A DNA stretch of 64,000 nucleotides from Kumtagia yinganensis. Lineage in GTDB: Bacteria; Pseudomonadota; Alphaproteobacteria; Rhizobiales; Rhizobiaceae. Location: positions 62,001-126,000 of the forward strand of contig NZ_JBEBMH010000002.1 of assembly GCF_040081985.1 (NCBI RefSeq), written 5' to 3'. Shown in pieces: positions 8,328 through 15,819 of this stretch (within the stretch, counting starts at the first letter, position 1; each line of letters opens with the position of its first letter). Under the pieces are notes generated by a model. The model saw only the letters and a program-made list of their open reading frames with translations. It made no database searches and was not told where the DNA came from. A program made the position numbers and the translations under genes.

Positions 8328-10916
8328 ATGAAATCCCACGTCAAAGCGGTTGTCATCGGCGGTGGCGTCGTCGGCTGCTCGGTGCTTTATCACTTGGCCC
8401 GCGCCGGCTGGACCGATATCATACTGATCGAGCGCTCGGAGCTCACCTCAGGCTCGTCCTGGCACGCCGCCGGCGGCTTCCATACGCTGAACGGCGACCC
8501 GAACGTCGCGAAACTCCAAGCCTATACGGTGCAGCTTTACAAAGAGCTTGAAGAAATTTCCGGCCAGTCCTGCTCGCTGCATCTCACCGGCGGCGTCATG
8601 ATGGCCGACACGCCGGAGCGCATGGACTTTCTGCGGCTGGCGCACGCAAAAGGCCGCTATCTCGGCATGGACACCGAGCTGATCACGCCGTCCGAGGCCA
8701 AGGCGATGTTCCCGCTGATGGACGAGACGAATTTCGTCGGCGCCATGTGGGACCCGGTCGAGGGCCATCTCGATCCCTCCGGCACGACCATCGCCTATTC
8801 CAAGGCGGCTAAAAAACTCGGCGCCGAGATCGTGCTGCGCAACCCGGTCAAGGAACTGACGCAACAGCCGGACGGCACCTGGAACGTGATTACCGAACAG
8901 GGCGTCGTTCACGCCGAGCACGTCGTCAATTGCGGCGGCCTGTGGGCGCGCGAGATCGGTCGCATGGTCGGCGTCGAACTTCCGGTGCTGGCCATGGAGC
9001 ACATGTACCTGCTCACCGAGCCGATGCCGGAGGTCGAGGCGTTCAACAAGGAGACCGGCCGCGAAATGGTCGGCGTGCTCGACTTCAAGGGCGAGATCTA
9101 CACCCGCCAGGAACGAAACGGCATCCTGCTCGGCACCTATGAAAAGGCCTGCAAGCCGTGGTCGCCGGTCAATACGCCGTGGGATTTCGGCCACGAACTC
9201 TTGCCGCCCGACCTCGACCGCATCGCGCCGTCGCTCGAAATCGGCTTCAAGCATTTCCCGGGCATCGAAAAAGCCGGCATCAAGCAGATCATCAACGGCC
9301 CCTTCACCTTCGCGCCCGACGGCAACCCGCTGGTCGGCCCGGTGCAGGGCCTGACCAATTTCTGGGTGGCCTGCGGCGTGATGGCCGGGTTTTCGCAAGG
9401 CGGCGGCGTCGGCCTGGCGCTGTCGAACTGGATGGTCAATGGCGATCCCGGCTTCGACGTGTGGGGCATGGACGTGGCGCGCTGGGGCGAATGGGCGAGC
9501 CTGCGCTACACCAACGCAAAGGTCCGCGAAAACTATTCGCGCCGTTTTTCCATCCGCTTCCCCAATGAAGAGCTCCCGGCCGCAAGGCCGGCACAAACGA
9601 CTCCGCTCTACGACATCATGGTCGCGCAGAACGCGGTCATGGGCGATTCCTGGGGCCTCGAAACCCCTCTTTGGTTTGCGCCGAAGGGTACCGAGCCCAA
9701 GGACATCGTCTCCTTCCACCGCTCCAACGATTTCGAGCATATCGGCAACGAAGTACGCGCCGTGCGCGAGAGCGTCGGCGTCACCGAGATCGCCAACTTC
9801 GCCAAATACGAAGTCAGCGGCAGCGGTTCCGAGGACTTTTTGAACCGCCTGATGACGAACCGCATGCCGAAGGAGGGCCGCATCGTGCTGACCCCGATGC
9901 TGAACGAGTTCGGAAAACTGATCGGCGACTTCACCATCGCCAATGCTGGTGCAAAGGGGGCCGGCGACGAGCGCTTCATGATCTTCGGCTCGTCAGCCGC
10001 GCAGAAATACCATATGCGCTGGTTCGAAAAACACCTGCCGAAGGACGGCAGCGTAAGAATCCACCGCTTCGACCAGACACTGGTCGGCCTCTCGATCGCT
10101 GGGCCAAAGGCGCAGGCGCTGCTGCAAAAGCTGGTCGACGACGACGTTTCGACCGCCTCCTTCAAGTTTATGGATTTCCGCGAGATGGCGGTGGGTGGCG
10201 CGCCCTGTATGGTCAACCGCGTGACCTATACCGGCGACCTCGGCTACGAGATCTGGATGCAGCCGGCCTACCAGCGGCTGGTCTATGCGGCGATCAAGGC
10301 CGCCGGTCATGAATTCGGCATCGTCGATTTCGGCATGCGCGCCCTCCTTTCCATGCGGCTGGAGAAGAATTTTCCGACCTGGTTCCGCGAACTCAGGCCG
10401 ATCTACGGCCCGTTCGAAGGAGCTATGGAGCGTTTCACCCGGCTGGAGAAGAACGACTTCATCGGCCGCGAGGCAGCCGCGAAGGAAAAGGCCGACGGCC
10501 CGAAACTGCGCCGGGTCTCGTTGGTCGTCGAAGCGCTCGATGCCGACGTCATGGGCGACGAGCCGATCTGGGCCAAGGTGAACGGAAAGGATTTCGGCAC
10601 GGTCGGCAAGACCCACGACTTCGGCGCGCCGCGTTTCGACACGACAGGCAAGGAGGCGCGAGGCTCCACGGCGGCCACCGGCGCGTCCGCCGTGCGCGGC
10701 ATCCATGACGGCGAATGGTCGGTGGTCGGCTGGGTGACGTCGGGCGGATACGCGCACTTCGTCGAGAAGTCGCTGGCGCAAGGGTATGTGCCGGCCGAAC
10801 TCTCCGAGGACGAGAGCGAAGGCATGTTCGAGATCGAGATTCTCGGACACCGCCGCCCGGCGCGTATCAATGTGCAGCCACTTTTCGACCCGGCCGGCGA
10901 GAAGATGCGGGGGTGA
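8328..10916 (+). CDS. Dimethylglycine/sarcosine dehydrogenase-like flavoprotein with GcvT domain
   Basis: An 862-residue two-domain enzyme, the same size as mammalian dimethylglycine dehydrogenase (about 866). N-terminal half: DAO-type FAD oxidoreductase with VVIGGGVVGCSVLYHLARAG and the SSWHAAGG motif, whose His carries the covalent flavin in DMGDH-type enzymes. C-terminal half (from about residue 430): GcvT/aminomethyltransferase folate-binding domain and its C-terminal barrel. The expected reaction is oxidative N-demethylation with the one-carbon unit passed to tetrahydrofolate. It sits between the MttB gene and the M24 gene in one probable operon. DMSP demethylase DmdA is also a GcvT-family protein, but that enzyme lacks the FAD domain. 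Confidence 0.9.
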   Translation: MKSHVKAVVIGGGVVGCSVLYHLARAGWTDIILIERSELTSGSSWHAAGGFHTLNGDPNVAKLQAYTVQLYKELEEISGQSCSLHLTGGVMMADTPERMDFLRLAHAKGRYLGMDTELITPSEAKAMFPLMDETNFVGAMWDPVEGHLDPSGTTIAYSKAAKKLGAEIVLRNPVKELTQQPDGTWNVITEQGVVHAEHVVNCGGLWAREIGRMVGVELPVLAMEHMYLLTEPMPEVEAFNKETGREMVGVLDFKGEIYTRQERNGILLGTYEKACKPWSPVNTPWDFGHELLPPDLDRIAPSLEIGFKHFPGIEKAGIKQIINGPFTFAPDGNPLVGPVQGLTNFWVACGVMAGFSQGGGVGLALSNWMVNGDPGFDVWGMDVARWGEWASLRYTNAKVRENYSRRFSIRFPNEELPAARPAQTTPLYDIMVAQNAVMGDSWGLETPLWFAPKGTEPKDIVSFHRSNDFEHIGNEVRAVRESVGVTEIANFAKYEVSGSGSEDFLNRLMTNRMPKEGRIVLTPMLNEFGKLIGDFTIANAGAKGAGDERFMIFGSSAAQKYHMRWFEKHLPKDGSVRIHRFDQTLVGLSIAGPKAQALLQKLVDDDVSTASFKFMDFREMAVGGAPCMVNRVTYTGDLGYEIWMQPAYQRLVYAAIKAAGHEFGIVDFGMRALLSMRLEKNFPTWFRELRPIYGPFEGAMERFTRLEKNDFIGREAAAKEKADGPKLRRVSLVVEALDADVMGDEPIWAKVNGKDFGTVGKTHDFGAPRFDTTGKEARGSTAATGASAVRGIHDGEWSVVGWVTSGGYAHFVEKSLAQGYVPAELSEDESEGMFEIEILGHRRPARINVQPLFDPAGEKMRG

Positions 10917-11050
10917 CACTTTACCCTCCCCCTTGTGGGGAGGGTCGGACGGCAAAGCCGGCAGGGGTGGGGGTAGAATGATTTACGTGCGACAAAAGAC
11001 CCCCACCCCGCCCTGCGGGCGACCCTCCCCACAAGGGGGAGGGTAAAGTG
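10917..11050. repeat. 134-bp palindromic element with perfect 31-bp arms
   Basis: Arms 10917-10947 and 11020-11050 are exact reverse complements over 31 bp, and the inner part is a weaker continuation of the palindrome. Each arm contains its own small inverted repeat (CCCTCCCC / GGGGAGGG around TTGTG). It starts directly after the TGA of the flavoprotein gene and runs into the start codon of the next gene. This is the pattern of mobile palindromic units found dispersed in rhizobial genomes. The transcript would form a very stable hairpin. Confidence 0.95.
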
Positions 11051-12367
11051 CGCCCTCGCAAGATCGCGCCCTTCCTGCCCGACGAGGAGGCGACACTGCG
11101 CGCCGCCGCCCGGCAAAAAGCCGCCGCACTCAACCAGCACGTCCTCGGCTATGGCGATCTCGCCGAAGCCGAATGGGCGGCGGCGAAAATCGCGGCGCCC
11201 GACCTTCCGGCCATGCGACGATACCGGCTGGAGCGCATCCGCGCCGAACTGAAGCGCCGCGACTATGCCGGCATGCTGCTCTACGATCCGGTCAACATCC
11301 GCTACGCAACCGACAGCACGAACATGCAGCTCTGGGTCGCTCACAATCCGACTCGTCACTGCTTCGTCGCCACCGACGGCCCGGTGGTGCTGTTCGACTA
11401 TTTCTCCTGCGAGCATCTTTCCGACCATTCCGGCGTCGTTGATGAGGTGCGGCCGGCGGTATCGTGGATGTACCTCTATGGCGGCGAACTCAGTGGCGAG
11501 CGCGTCAAACGCTGGGCGGGGCCGATCGCCGATCTCGTCAAGGCGCATGGTGGCGGTAATAAACGCCTCGCCGTCGACCATCTGAACCCAGAAGGTGTTT
11601 CCGAACTCGCCCACCTCGGGATCTCCGTCCAAAACGGCGAAGCGGTGATGGAAGAGGCCCGGCTGATCAAGTCGCCCAACGAAATCCTCGCTATGCGCCG
11701 GGCGATCGTGGCCTGCGAGGCGGCGATGGCGGAAATGCAAAAGGCGCTGAAACCCGGTATTTCGGAAAACGAGCTTTGGGCGGAATTGCATCGCGGCAAT
11801 ATCACGCGTGGCGGTGAATGGATCGAGACGCGGCTGCTCTCCTCCGGACCGCGAACGAACCCTTGGTTCCAGGAATGCTCGTCGCGAAAAATCGAACAGG
11901 GCGACCTCATCGCTTTCGATACCGACCTGATCGGTCCTTATGGATTTTGCGCCGATCTCTCGCGCACTTGGCTCTGCGGCGACGGCGAGCCGTCTGCCGA
12001 ACAGCGCGAGCTTCATGCCATCGCCGTCGACCAGATCGCCTGCAACATCGAATTGATCCGACCGGGCCTGTCGTTCCGCCAACTGGTGGAACAATCCAAA
12101 GTGCCGCCGCCCGATTGCTACCCGGCGCGCTATGGCGTGCTTTATCACGGCGTTGGCTTGGCGGACGAATATCCTACCCTGCCGCATGCCTCCGACTGGA
12201 CGGCGGACACGCCCGACGGCGTGCTGGAATCCGGCATGGTGGTTTGCGTTGAAAGTTATGTCGGCCGCCTGGGCGGCCATGAGGGTGTCAAGATCGAGGA
12301 ACAGGTGCTGGTCACCGCAACGGGAAGCGAAACTTTGTCGGCTTATCCGCTTTCGCTCACCGCATAG
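11048..12367 (+). CDS. M24-fold protein, DddP-like (candidate DMSP lyase or related enzyme)
   Basis: A 439-residue M24 (creatinase/aminopeptidase P fold) protein. It strongly resembles the DMSP lyase DddP as I remember it: RYATDSTNMQLW, RGGEWIETRLL, GPRTNPWFQEC and YHGVGL-DEYP blocks all match. Metal ligands read D291, D293, D303, H367, E402 and E417, each exactly 4 less than the six iron ligands I recall for DddP (295, 297, 307, 371, 406, 421). DddP cleaves dimethylsulfoniopropionate to DMS and acrylate. The neighbours suggest breakdown of betaine-like onium compounds, so a related substrate is equally possible. The GTG start at 11048 and its GGGGGAGGG ribosome site both lie inside the right arm of the palindromic repeat. 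Confidence 0.8.
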   Translation: MRPRKIAPFLPDEEATLRAAARQKAAALNQHVLGYGDLAEAEWAAAKIAAPDLPAMRRYRLERIRAELKRRDYAGMLLYDPVNIRYATDSTNMQLWVAHNPTRHCFVATDGPVVLFDYFSCEHLSDHSGVVDEVRPAVSWMYLYGGELSGERVKRWAGPIADLVKAHGGGNKRLAVDHLNPEGVSELAHLGISVQNGEAVMEEARLIKSPNEILAMRRAIVACEAAMAEMQKALKPGISENELWAELHRGNITRGGEWIETRLLSSGPRTNPWFQECSSRKIEQGDLIAFDTDLIGPYGFCADLSRTWLCGDGEPSAEQRELHAIAVDQIACNIELIRPGLSFRQLVEQSKVPPPDCYPARYGVLYHGVGLADEYPTLPHASDWTADTPDGVLESGMVVCVESYVGRLGGHEGVKIEEQVLVTATGSETLSAYPLSLTA

Positions 12368-12614
12368 TGCCGGCCAGCCTGTCGAAGCGTCGCGAGCGCG
12401 GATCGCGCTCCTTCCTGCGCCTTTCGGTGTCTACGCGCACCGGGCATTGATCGTTCTCCTCGGTGTCCGCATATAATTCTCCCACCGCCTCCCGCAACTC
12501 GCTGCGTTCAGCCGGTGTCAGCTTTTGCTGCTTGATCAGCGCGTAGGCCATGGCGGCGGCGAGAAGCACGGGGCCGGCCACAATGAGCAGCATCCAAGAG
12601 GTGGAATCGAACAT
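12357..12614 (-). CDS. Small single-pass membrane protein
   Basis: An 85-residue protein with one N-terminal membrane helix (residues about 7-26, LLIVAGPVLLAAAMAYALI) and a charged cytosolic tail rich in Glu and Arg. AGGAG lies 7 nt upstream of the ATG. It is convergent with the M24 gene and overlaps its last 11 bp. Similar small proteins of unknown function are common in this order; I cannot name a role. Confidence 0.6.
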   Translation of the reverse strand: MFDSTSWMLLIVAGPVLLAAAMAYALIKQQKLTPAERSELREAVGELYADTEENDQCPVRVDTERRRKERDPRSRRFDRLAGTMR

Positions 12615-12794
12615 GGCACGCTCCTCTCAAGATTGAGCATGTGCCGGTAACGCGAAACACACGCCGCCGTTCCCTCGGCGGTCCCGTTCGATGCCCCCAA
12701 CTATACGCAGCCACGGTTTAGGGCTGAGTCGAGCCCCGGCCGCGGAGCGCCGGGTCAACGGGGACAGACCACTGTGGCCGGCGTAGCGCCCTTG

Positions 12795-13580
12795 TCAGAT
12801 CGGCCAGCGCACGACCGGCGAGCCGAGAGCTGCGATATAAGGAAGACCTTTTCGCCTTGCCGTCCAGCCGACGACACGGACGTCTTTTGCTGCCGGCTCG
12901 AAGCGCCGCGCCAGCGCCCAGCTTCGGCAGTCGATGGCCGCGAAATCCGCCCCGCCCTCGGCCACCGCGACGATGGAATCGCGATGGCCGCCGCTCTCGA
13001 TGTGCTCGGAGAAAATATCGATGCTCTCGTCCATCGTCGCCAGGTCGCGTGTCAACGCGATGATGCCGGACATGGAGTCGTCGCTGTTGAAGGCGAGGCG
13101 CTTGCCGCGGATCAGGTCGAGCGGAAGGAGCGGTCTTCCGTCTGCCGGGCTCGAAACATGCCCCCCATCGTCAACCCGCATGACCAGCGCGCTCGAATAA
13201 TACTCGCCCTCGCCGCCCTCATAGCCCGAATAATCCGGCTGGCCGATGACGCGCACATCCGCGGCCAGCCCGAGTTCCAGCGGCCCCCAACACGCCTGTC
13301 CGAACAACAGCCTCGGGTGCCGCCACACGGTCGGAAAATCGAGTTGGTCGGGCGGCAGCGTCGCCGGGTCCGGTGCGACCACCGCCCCCGCCGCGTTGCG
13401 GATGCCTCCCGGCACAGCCGGCATGTCGGCATTGCGTCGCACCAGCCTTTCCGGCGCGTCGATACCGGCCGCAAGCAGCCGTGCCCGGATCGCCGCCCAC
13501 TCGGCATCGACCTCGGCGCGGGCCTCCGGCCAGTCATACATCGGCAAGGCAGCTATCCACGTCTTTTCGCGATGTGTCAT
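12795..13580 (-). CDS. PhnD-like cytoplasmic substrate-binding protein with element-derived N-terminus
   Basis: A 261-residue protein of the phosphate/phosphonate-type periplasmic binding fold (PhnD-like), without a signal peptide. Blocks such as FGQACWGPLELGL, YYSSALVMRV and FNSDDSMSGIIAL fit this family. The gene was interrupted by the integrated element: from residue 9 on (IAALPMYDWPE...) it is host sequence, but the first residues MTHREKTW come from the element. The native start (MSDF before the same IAALPMYDWPE) is left at 32306. The protein therefore stays full length with a changed N-terminus and a new upstream region. Ligand unknown. Confidence 0.85.
   Translation of the reverse strand: MTHREKTWIAALPMYDWPEARAEVDAEWAAIRARLLAAGIDAPERLVRRNADMPAVPGGIRNAAGAVVAPDPATLPPDQLDFPTVWRHPRLLFGQACWGPLELGLAADVRVIGQPDYSGYEGGEGEYYSSALVMRVDDGGHVSSPADGRPLLPLDLIRGKRLAFNSDDSMSGIIALTRDLATMDESIDIFSEHIESGGHRDSIVAVAEGGADFAAIDCRSWALARRFEPAAKDVRVVGWTARRKGLPYIAALGSPVVRWPI
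13525..13556. repeat. Attachment site attL
   Basis: This 32-bp copy lies inside the PhnD-like gene, codons for IAALPMYDWPE. It matches 32263-32294 except at three positions. Two 11-bp fully identical blocks, TCCGGCCAGTC and TACATCGGCAA, are the candidate crossover cores. Confidence 0.88.
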
Positions 13581-13657
13581 ATGATAGCAATTTCAATCAT
13601 TTAGGTTATCCGATTTCATCCTGCCAATTCCGTGCTTTCCAAGTTTATTCCGTTAGA

Positions 13658-13695
13658 GTACAACATTGTCGTACTGAGGCGGAGGCGTGTTGTAC
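13658..13695. promoter_or_regulatory. Inverted GTACAACA sites, probable integrase arm sites
   Basis: GTACAACA at 13658-13665 and its exact reverse complement TGTTGTAC at 13688-13695 flank a third related half (GTCGTAC, 13668-13674). The same words (GTACGACA, GTACAACA) recur near attR at 32213-32231. Their position beside both att cores and upstream of the integrase start suggests arm-type integrase sites, or an operator controlling the integrase. Confidence 0.5.
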
Positions 13696-13697
13696 CA

Positions 13698-14792
13698 ATG
13701 GCCAGCATCATTGAGCGCAAGAAAAAAGATGGCAAGTCGTCCTTTATGGCGCAGATTGTGATCAAGCGCGACGGCAAGATTGCGCACCGTGAGAACAAGA
13801 CATTCCCCAATCGACGCGAGGCGGTATCGTGGGGGAAACTGCGCAAAGATCAACTTTCGGACCCGGCTACGCTAACCGATGCGACGCGCACCGACCCTAC
13901 CCTCGCCGGTGTCATTGACAGGTACATTAACGAATCAAAGCGCCTCGGCAGAACCAAACTTCAAGTGCTCAATACGCTCAAGGGCTTCGATCTCGCCGCC
14001 AAGCGGTGTTCGCAAATCCGATCCGAACACCTCGTTGCCCTTGCTCGACACCTCGCCGAGACGCGGGACCGCAGCACGGTTTCAAATTACATGCTGTTCT
14101 TATCGGGTGTCTTCACAATTGCCCGTCCGGCGTGGGGTTATTCGCTCGACCAGATGGCGATGAAGGACGCGCTCGCCGTTGCGTCCAAGCTCGAATTGAC
14201 GGGCCGATCGAACCGCCGCGACCGGCGACCGACTGTCGATGAAATGAATAGGTTGATGGCGTTCTTTTGCGGTCGGAAAGCGGACAGTTTGCCGATGGCG
14301 CACGTCACTGCGTTCGCGATGTATTCGACCCGAAGGCAGGCTGAAATCACCCGCCTGCGCTGGCCCGACCTTGATGAGGCCCACAGCCGCATCCTCGTGC
14401 GCGATATGAAGGATCCAGGCGGCGCGGCGGGAAACGACGTCTACGTTGACCTCCCGCCGGAAGCACTGCGCATCGTACGGGCGATGCCGCGCGTGGCCGA
14501 AGAGATTTTCCCGTTCAACTCCGAAACCGTCTCTTGGATGTTCCGCGAAGCCTGCAAGGTCGTCGGCATCAATACGAAAGACACGCCCGACGAAAAGCGA
14601 TTGAAGTTTCACGACTTGAGGCACGAGGGCGTGTCTCGGCTGTTCGAAATGTCGATGACCATCCCACAGGTTGCGGTCGTGTCAGGCCATCGGTCATGGC
14701 AGAATTTGCAGCGCTATAGCCATCTGCGCGCGACCGGCGACAAGTGGGCAAATTGGGAATGGCTCGGAAAAATCGCGCCTATACTCGGATAG
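13698..14792 (+). CDS. int: Tyrosine recombinase / phage integrase
   Basis: A 364-residue integrase that catalyses insertion and excision of the element. Catalytic-domain motifs: Arg in the STRRQAEITRLRW helix, HDLRHEG (HxxR), SGHRSW His, and the nucleophile Tyr in LQRYSHL. The N-terminal part has the usual three-strand arm-binding and SAM-like core-binding regions. The start at 13698 (MASIIERKKK) gives the typical N-terminus; a start at 13632 would place 22 extra residues over the inverted sites. It lies directly beside attL, pointing into the element. Confidence 0.92.
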   Translation: MASIIERKKKDGKSSFMAQIVIKRDGKIAHRENKTFPNRREAVSWGKLRKDQLSDPATLTDATRTDPTLAGVIDRYINESKRLGRTKLQVLNTLKGFDLAAKRCSQIRSEHLVALARHLAETRDRSTVSNYMLFLSGVFTIARPAWGYSLDQMAMKDALAVASKLELTGRSNRRDRRPTVDEMNRLMAFFCGRKADSLPMAHVTAFAMYSTRRQAEITRLRWPDLDEAHSRILVRDMKDPGGAAGNDVYVDLPPEALRIVRAMPRVAEEIFPFNSETVSWMFREACKVVGINTKDTPDEKRLKFHDLRHEGVSRLFEMSMTIPQVAVVSGHRSWQNLQRYSHLRATGDKWANWEWLGKIAPILG

Positions 14793-14795
14793 CGC

Positions 14796-14855
14796 TTGAC
14801 ACGTGTGCCTCAAACTTACCCATCAATAATACAGGGGCAATGTCGCACCCTGTAT
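14796..14855 (+). promoter_or_regulatory. TTGACA box and 8-bp inverted repeat before the excisionase gene
   Basis: A perfect -35 hexamer TTGACA is at 14796-14801, though no well-spaced -10 box follows (AATAAT at 14825-14830 is too far). ATACAGGG (14829-14836) and CCCTGTAT (14848-14855) form a perfect inverted repeat with an 11-nt loop followed by TTTAT. It may be an operator for the excisionase/regulator or a weak terminator of the integrase gene. Confidence 0.45.
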
Positions 14856-14871
14856 TTATGCAGGAGGCGAA

Positions 14872-15081
14872 ATGCTCACGACCAAAGCTGCAGCGGACTA
14901 TATCGGCCTATCCGCCTCATGGTTAAACAAATCGAGAATGTCGGGCACAGGCCCGGTTTACCTAAAGGTTGGCGGCGCCGTCCGCTACCTTGCCGCGGAC
15001 CTTGATGCCTGGCTCGCCGGCCAGCGCAGGACGGGCGTCTATGCGCATTGCAACGACAATGAGCGCGCGAGGGCCGCATGA
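14872..15081 (+). CDS. AlpA/MerR-type excisionase or regulator
   Basis: A 69-residue winged-helix DNA-binding protein of the HTH_17/AlpA type: MLTTKAAADYIGLSASWLNK forms the helix-turn-helix and VYLKVGGAVRYLAADLDAWL the wing. Such proteins act as recombination directionality factors and as transcription regulators in phages and satellites. AGGAGG lies 5 nt before the ATG. It sits directly after the integrase and overlaps the next small gene by ATGA. Confidence 0.85.
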   Translation: MLTTKAAADYIGLSASWLNKSRMSGTGPVYLKVGGAVRYLAADLDAWLAGQRRTGVYAHCNDNERARAA

Positions 15082-15167
15082 ACCTCGACCAACTCACCAT
15101 GGAAGAACTCGACGCGTTCGCCGCCCTGGTCGATGAAATTATGGCTGAACGGAGGAATGCAGCATGA
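15078..15167 (+). CDS. Very small protein (29 aa)
   Basis: A 29-residue acidic frame (begins MNLDQLTMEEL, ends ERRNAA) whose ATG overlaps the excisionase stop and whose TGA overlaps the next ATG, both as ATGA. The perfect fit in a coupled chain is the main argument that it is real. Function unknown. Confidence 0.6.
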   Translation: MNLDQLTMEELDAFAALVDEIMAERRNAA

Positions 15168-15448
15168 CCGCGCCGGAACTGGAGCAAGTCAGCGACTATT
15201 TTATGATGTGGAAGAATGCCGAGAAGCAATTTCTTGGCATGCTTATACAAAGAATCATAAGAGATGTCCCGGAATTCAATTATGAACTACTCGTTACACA
15301 TCTTCAATTGGCACAAGAGTATACCCCAACTAGCGCAGACGACCCGCAAGAGGCCGGCCACCTTTTTCTTTACAATAAGTTCTTGGGCGAAATCACCGAA
15401 GTTGTGGAGTCGGCGATAAAAATCTCTACTTCTAAAGAAGACGACTAA
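15164..15448 (+). CDS. Hypothetical early protein
   Basis: A 94-residue acidic, mostly helical protein (begins MTAPELEQVSDYFMMW, ends STSKEDD) with no family I recognise. It is translationally coupled to the 29-residue frame before it and has GGAGG upstream. Its third-position GC is lower than that of its neighbours, suggesting recent acquisition within the early module. Confidence 0.6.
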   Translation: MTAPELEQVSDYFMMWKNAEKQFLGMLIQRIIRDVPEFNYELLVTHLQLAQEYTPTSADDPQEAGHLFLYNKFLGEITEVVESAIKISTSKEDD

Positions 15449-15576
15449 TTCCGCAAAATTTTGCGGGTTATAGGCGGCTCATCCGGCCACTAATCCAGCT
15501 GCGATTAAATCGCTGATACCGCCCGCGGCAATGCAGTCGCGGGCGCTTCTGCCTATGAAAATCAGGGAACACTCAC
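15449..15576. promoter_or_regulatory. Palindrome-rich intergenic segment
   Basis: Three perfect palindromic features lie within 128 bp: CCGCAAAATTTTGCGG (15451-15466), GCGATTAAATCGC (15501-15513), and a hairpin with arms GCCCGCG (15521-15527) and CGCGGGC (15538-15544). The density suggests operator sites or control of the replication module that follows. Confidence 0.6.
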
Positions 15577-15819
15577 TTGAAGATTTTATCCATCCGGCGC
15601 CTGCAGGCACCGGGCGCGGAAGCGCGTTTCGACGTCGAGATTAACGAGCAGCTTCGCCTTTTCGGCCTGCTGTTGAAACGGTCGCAGAGCGGCCAGTGGC
15701 GCACATACGCGCCCAACTCTTGCGGCAAGCACGTCGCCAGCTTCCACCCGGACTTGGCTACCCGGATTACAGCGGCGGCGACAGCCGCGCTCGGCGGTGC
15801 AGCCCATGACCGAAGCTGA
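15577..15819 (+). CDS. Conserved early prophage protein, unknown function
   Basis: An 80-residue protein (begins MKILSIRRLQAPG) with a TTG start after CAGGGA. It looks like a small beta-rich protein recurring in rhizobial prophages before the replication gene; I know no function. Its end overlaps the replication gene start by 14 bp, implying coupled translation. Confidence 0.6.
   Translation: MKILSIRRLQAPGAEARFDVEINEQLRLFGLLLKRSQSGQWRTYAPNSCGKHVASFHPDLATRITAAATAALGGAAHDRS

Noticed and set aside
8448..9740. Long minus-strand frame opposite the DMGDH-like gene
   Set aside because: No family signature; the plus-strand protein has full-length, conserved domains through this region.
8328..10916. 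DmdA-type DMSP demethylase
   Set aside because: The gene has a GcvT domain but is fused to a DMGDH-type FAD domain with the SSWHAAGG flavin motif, which DmdA lacks.
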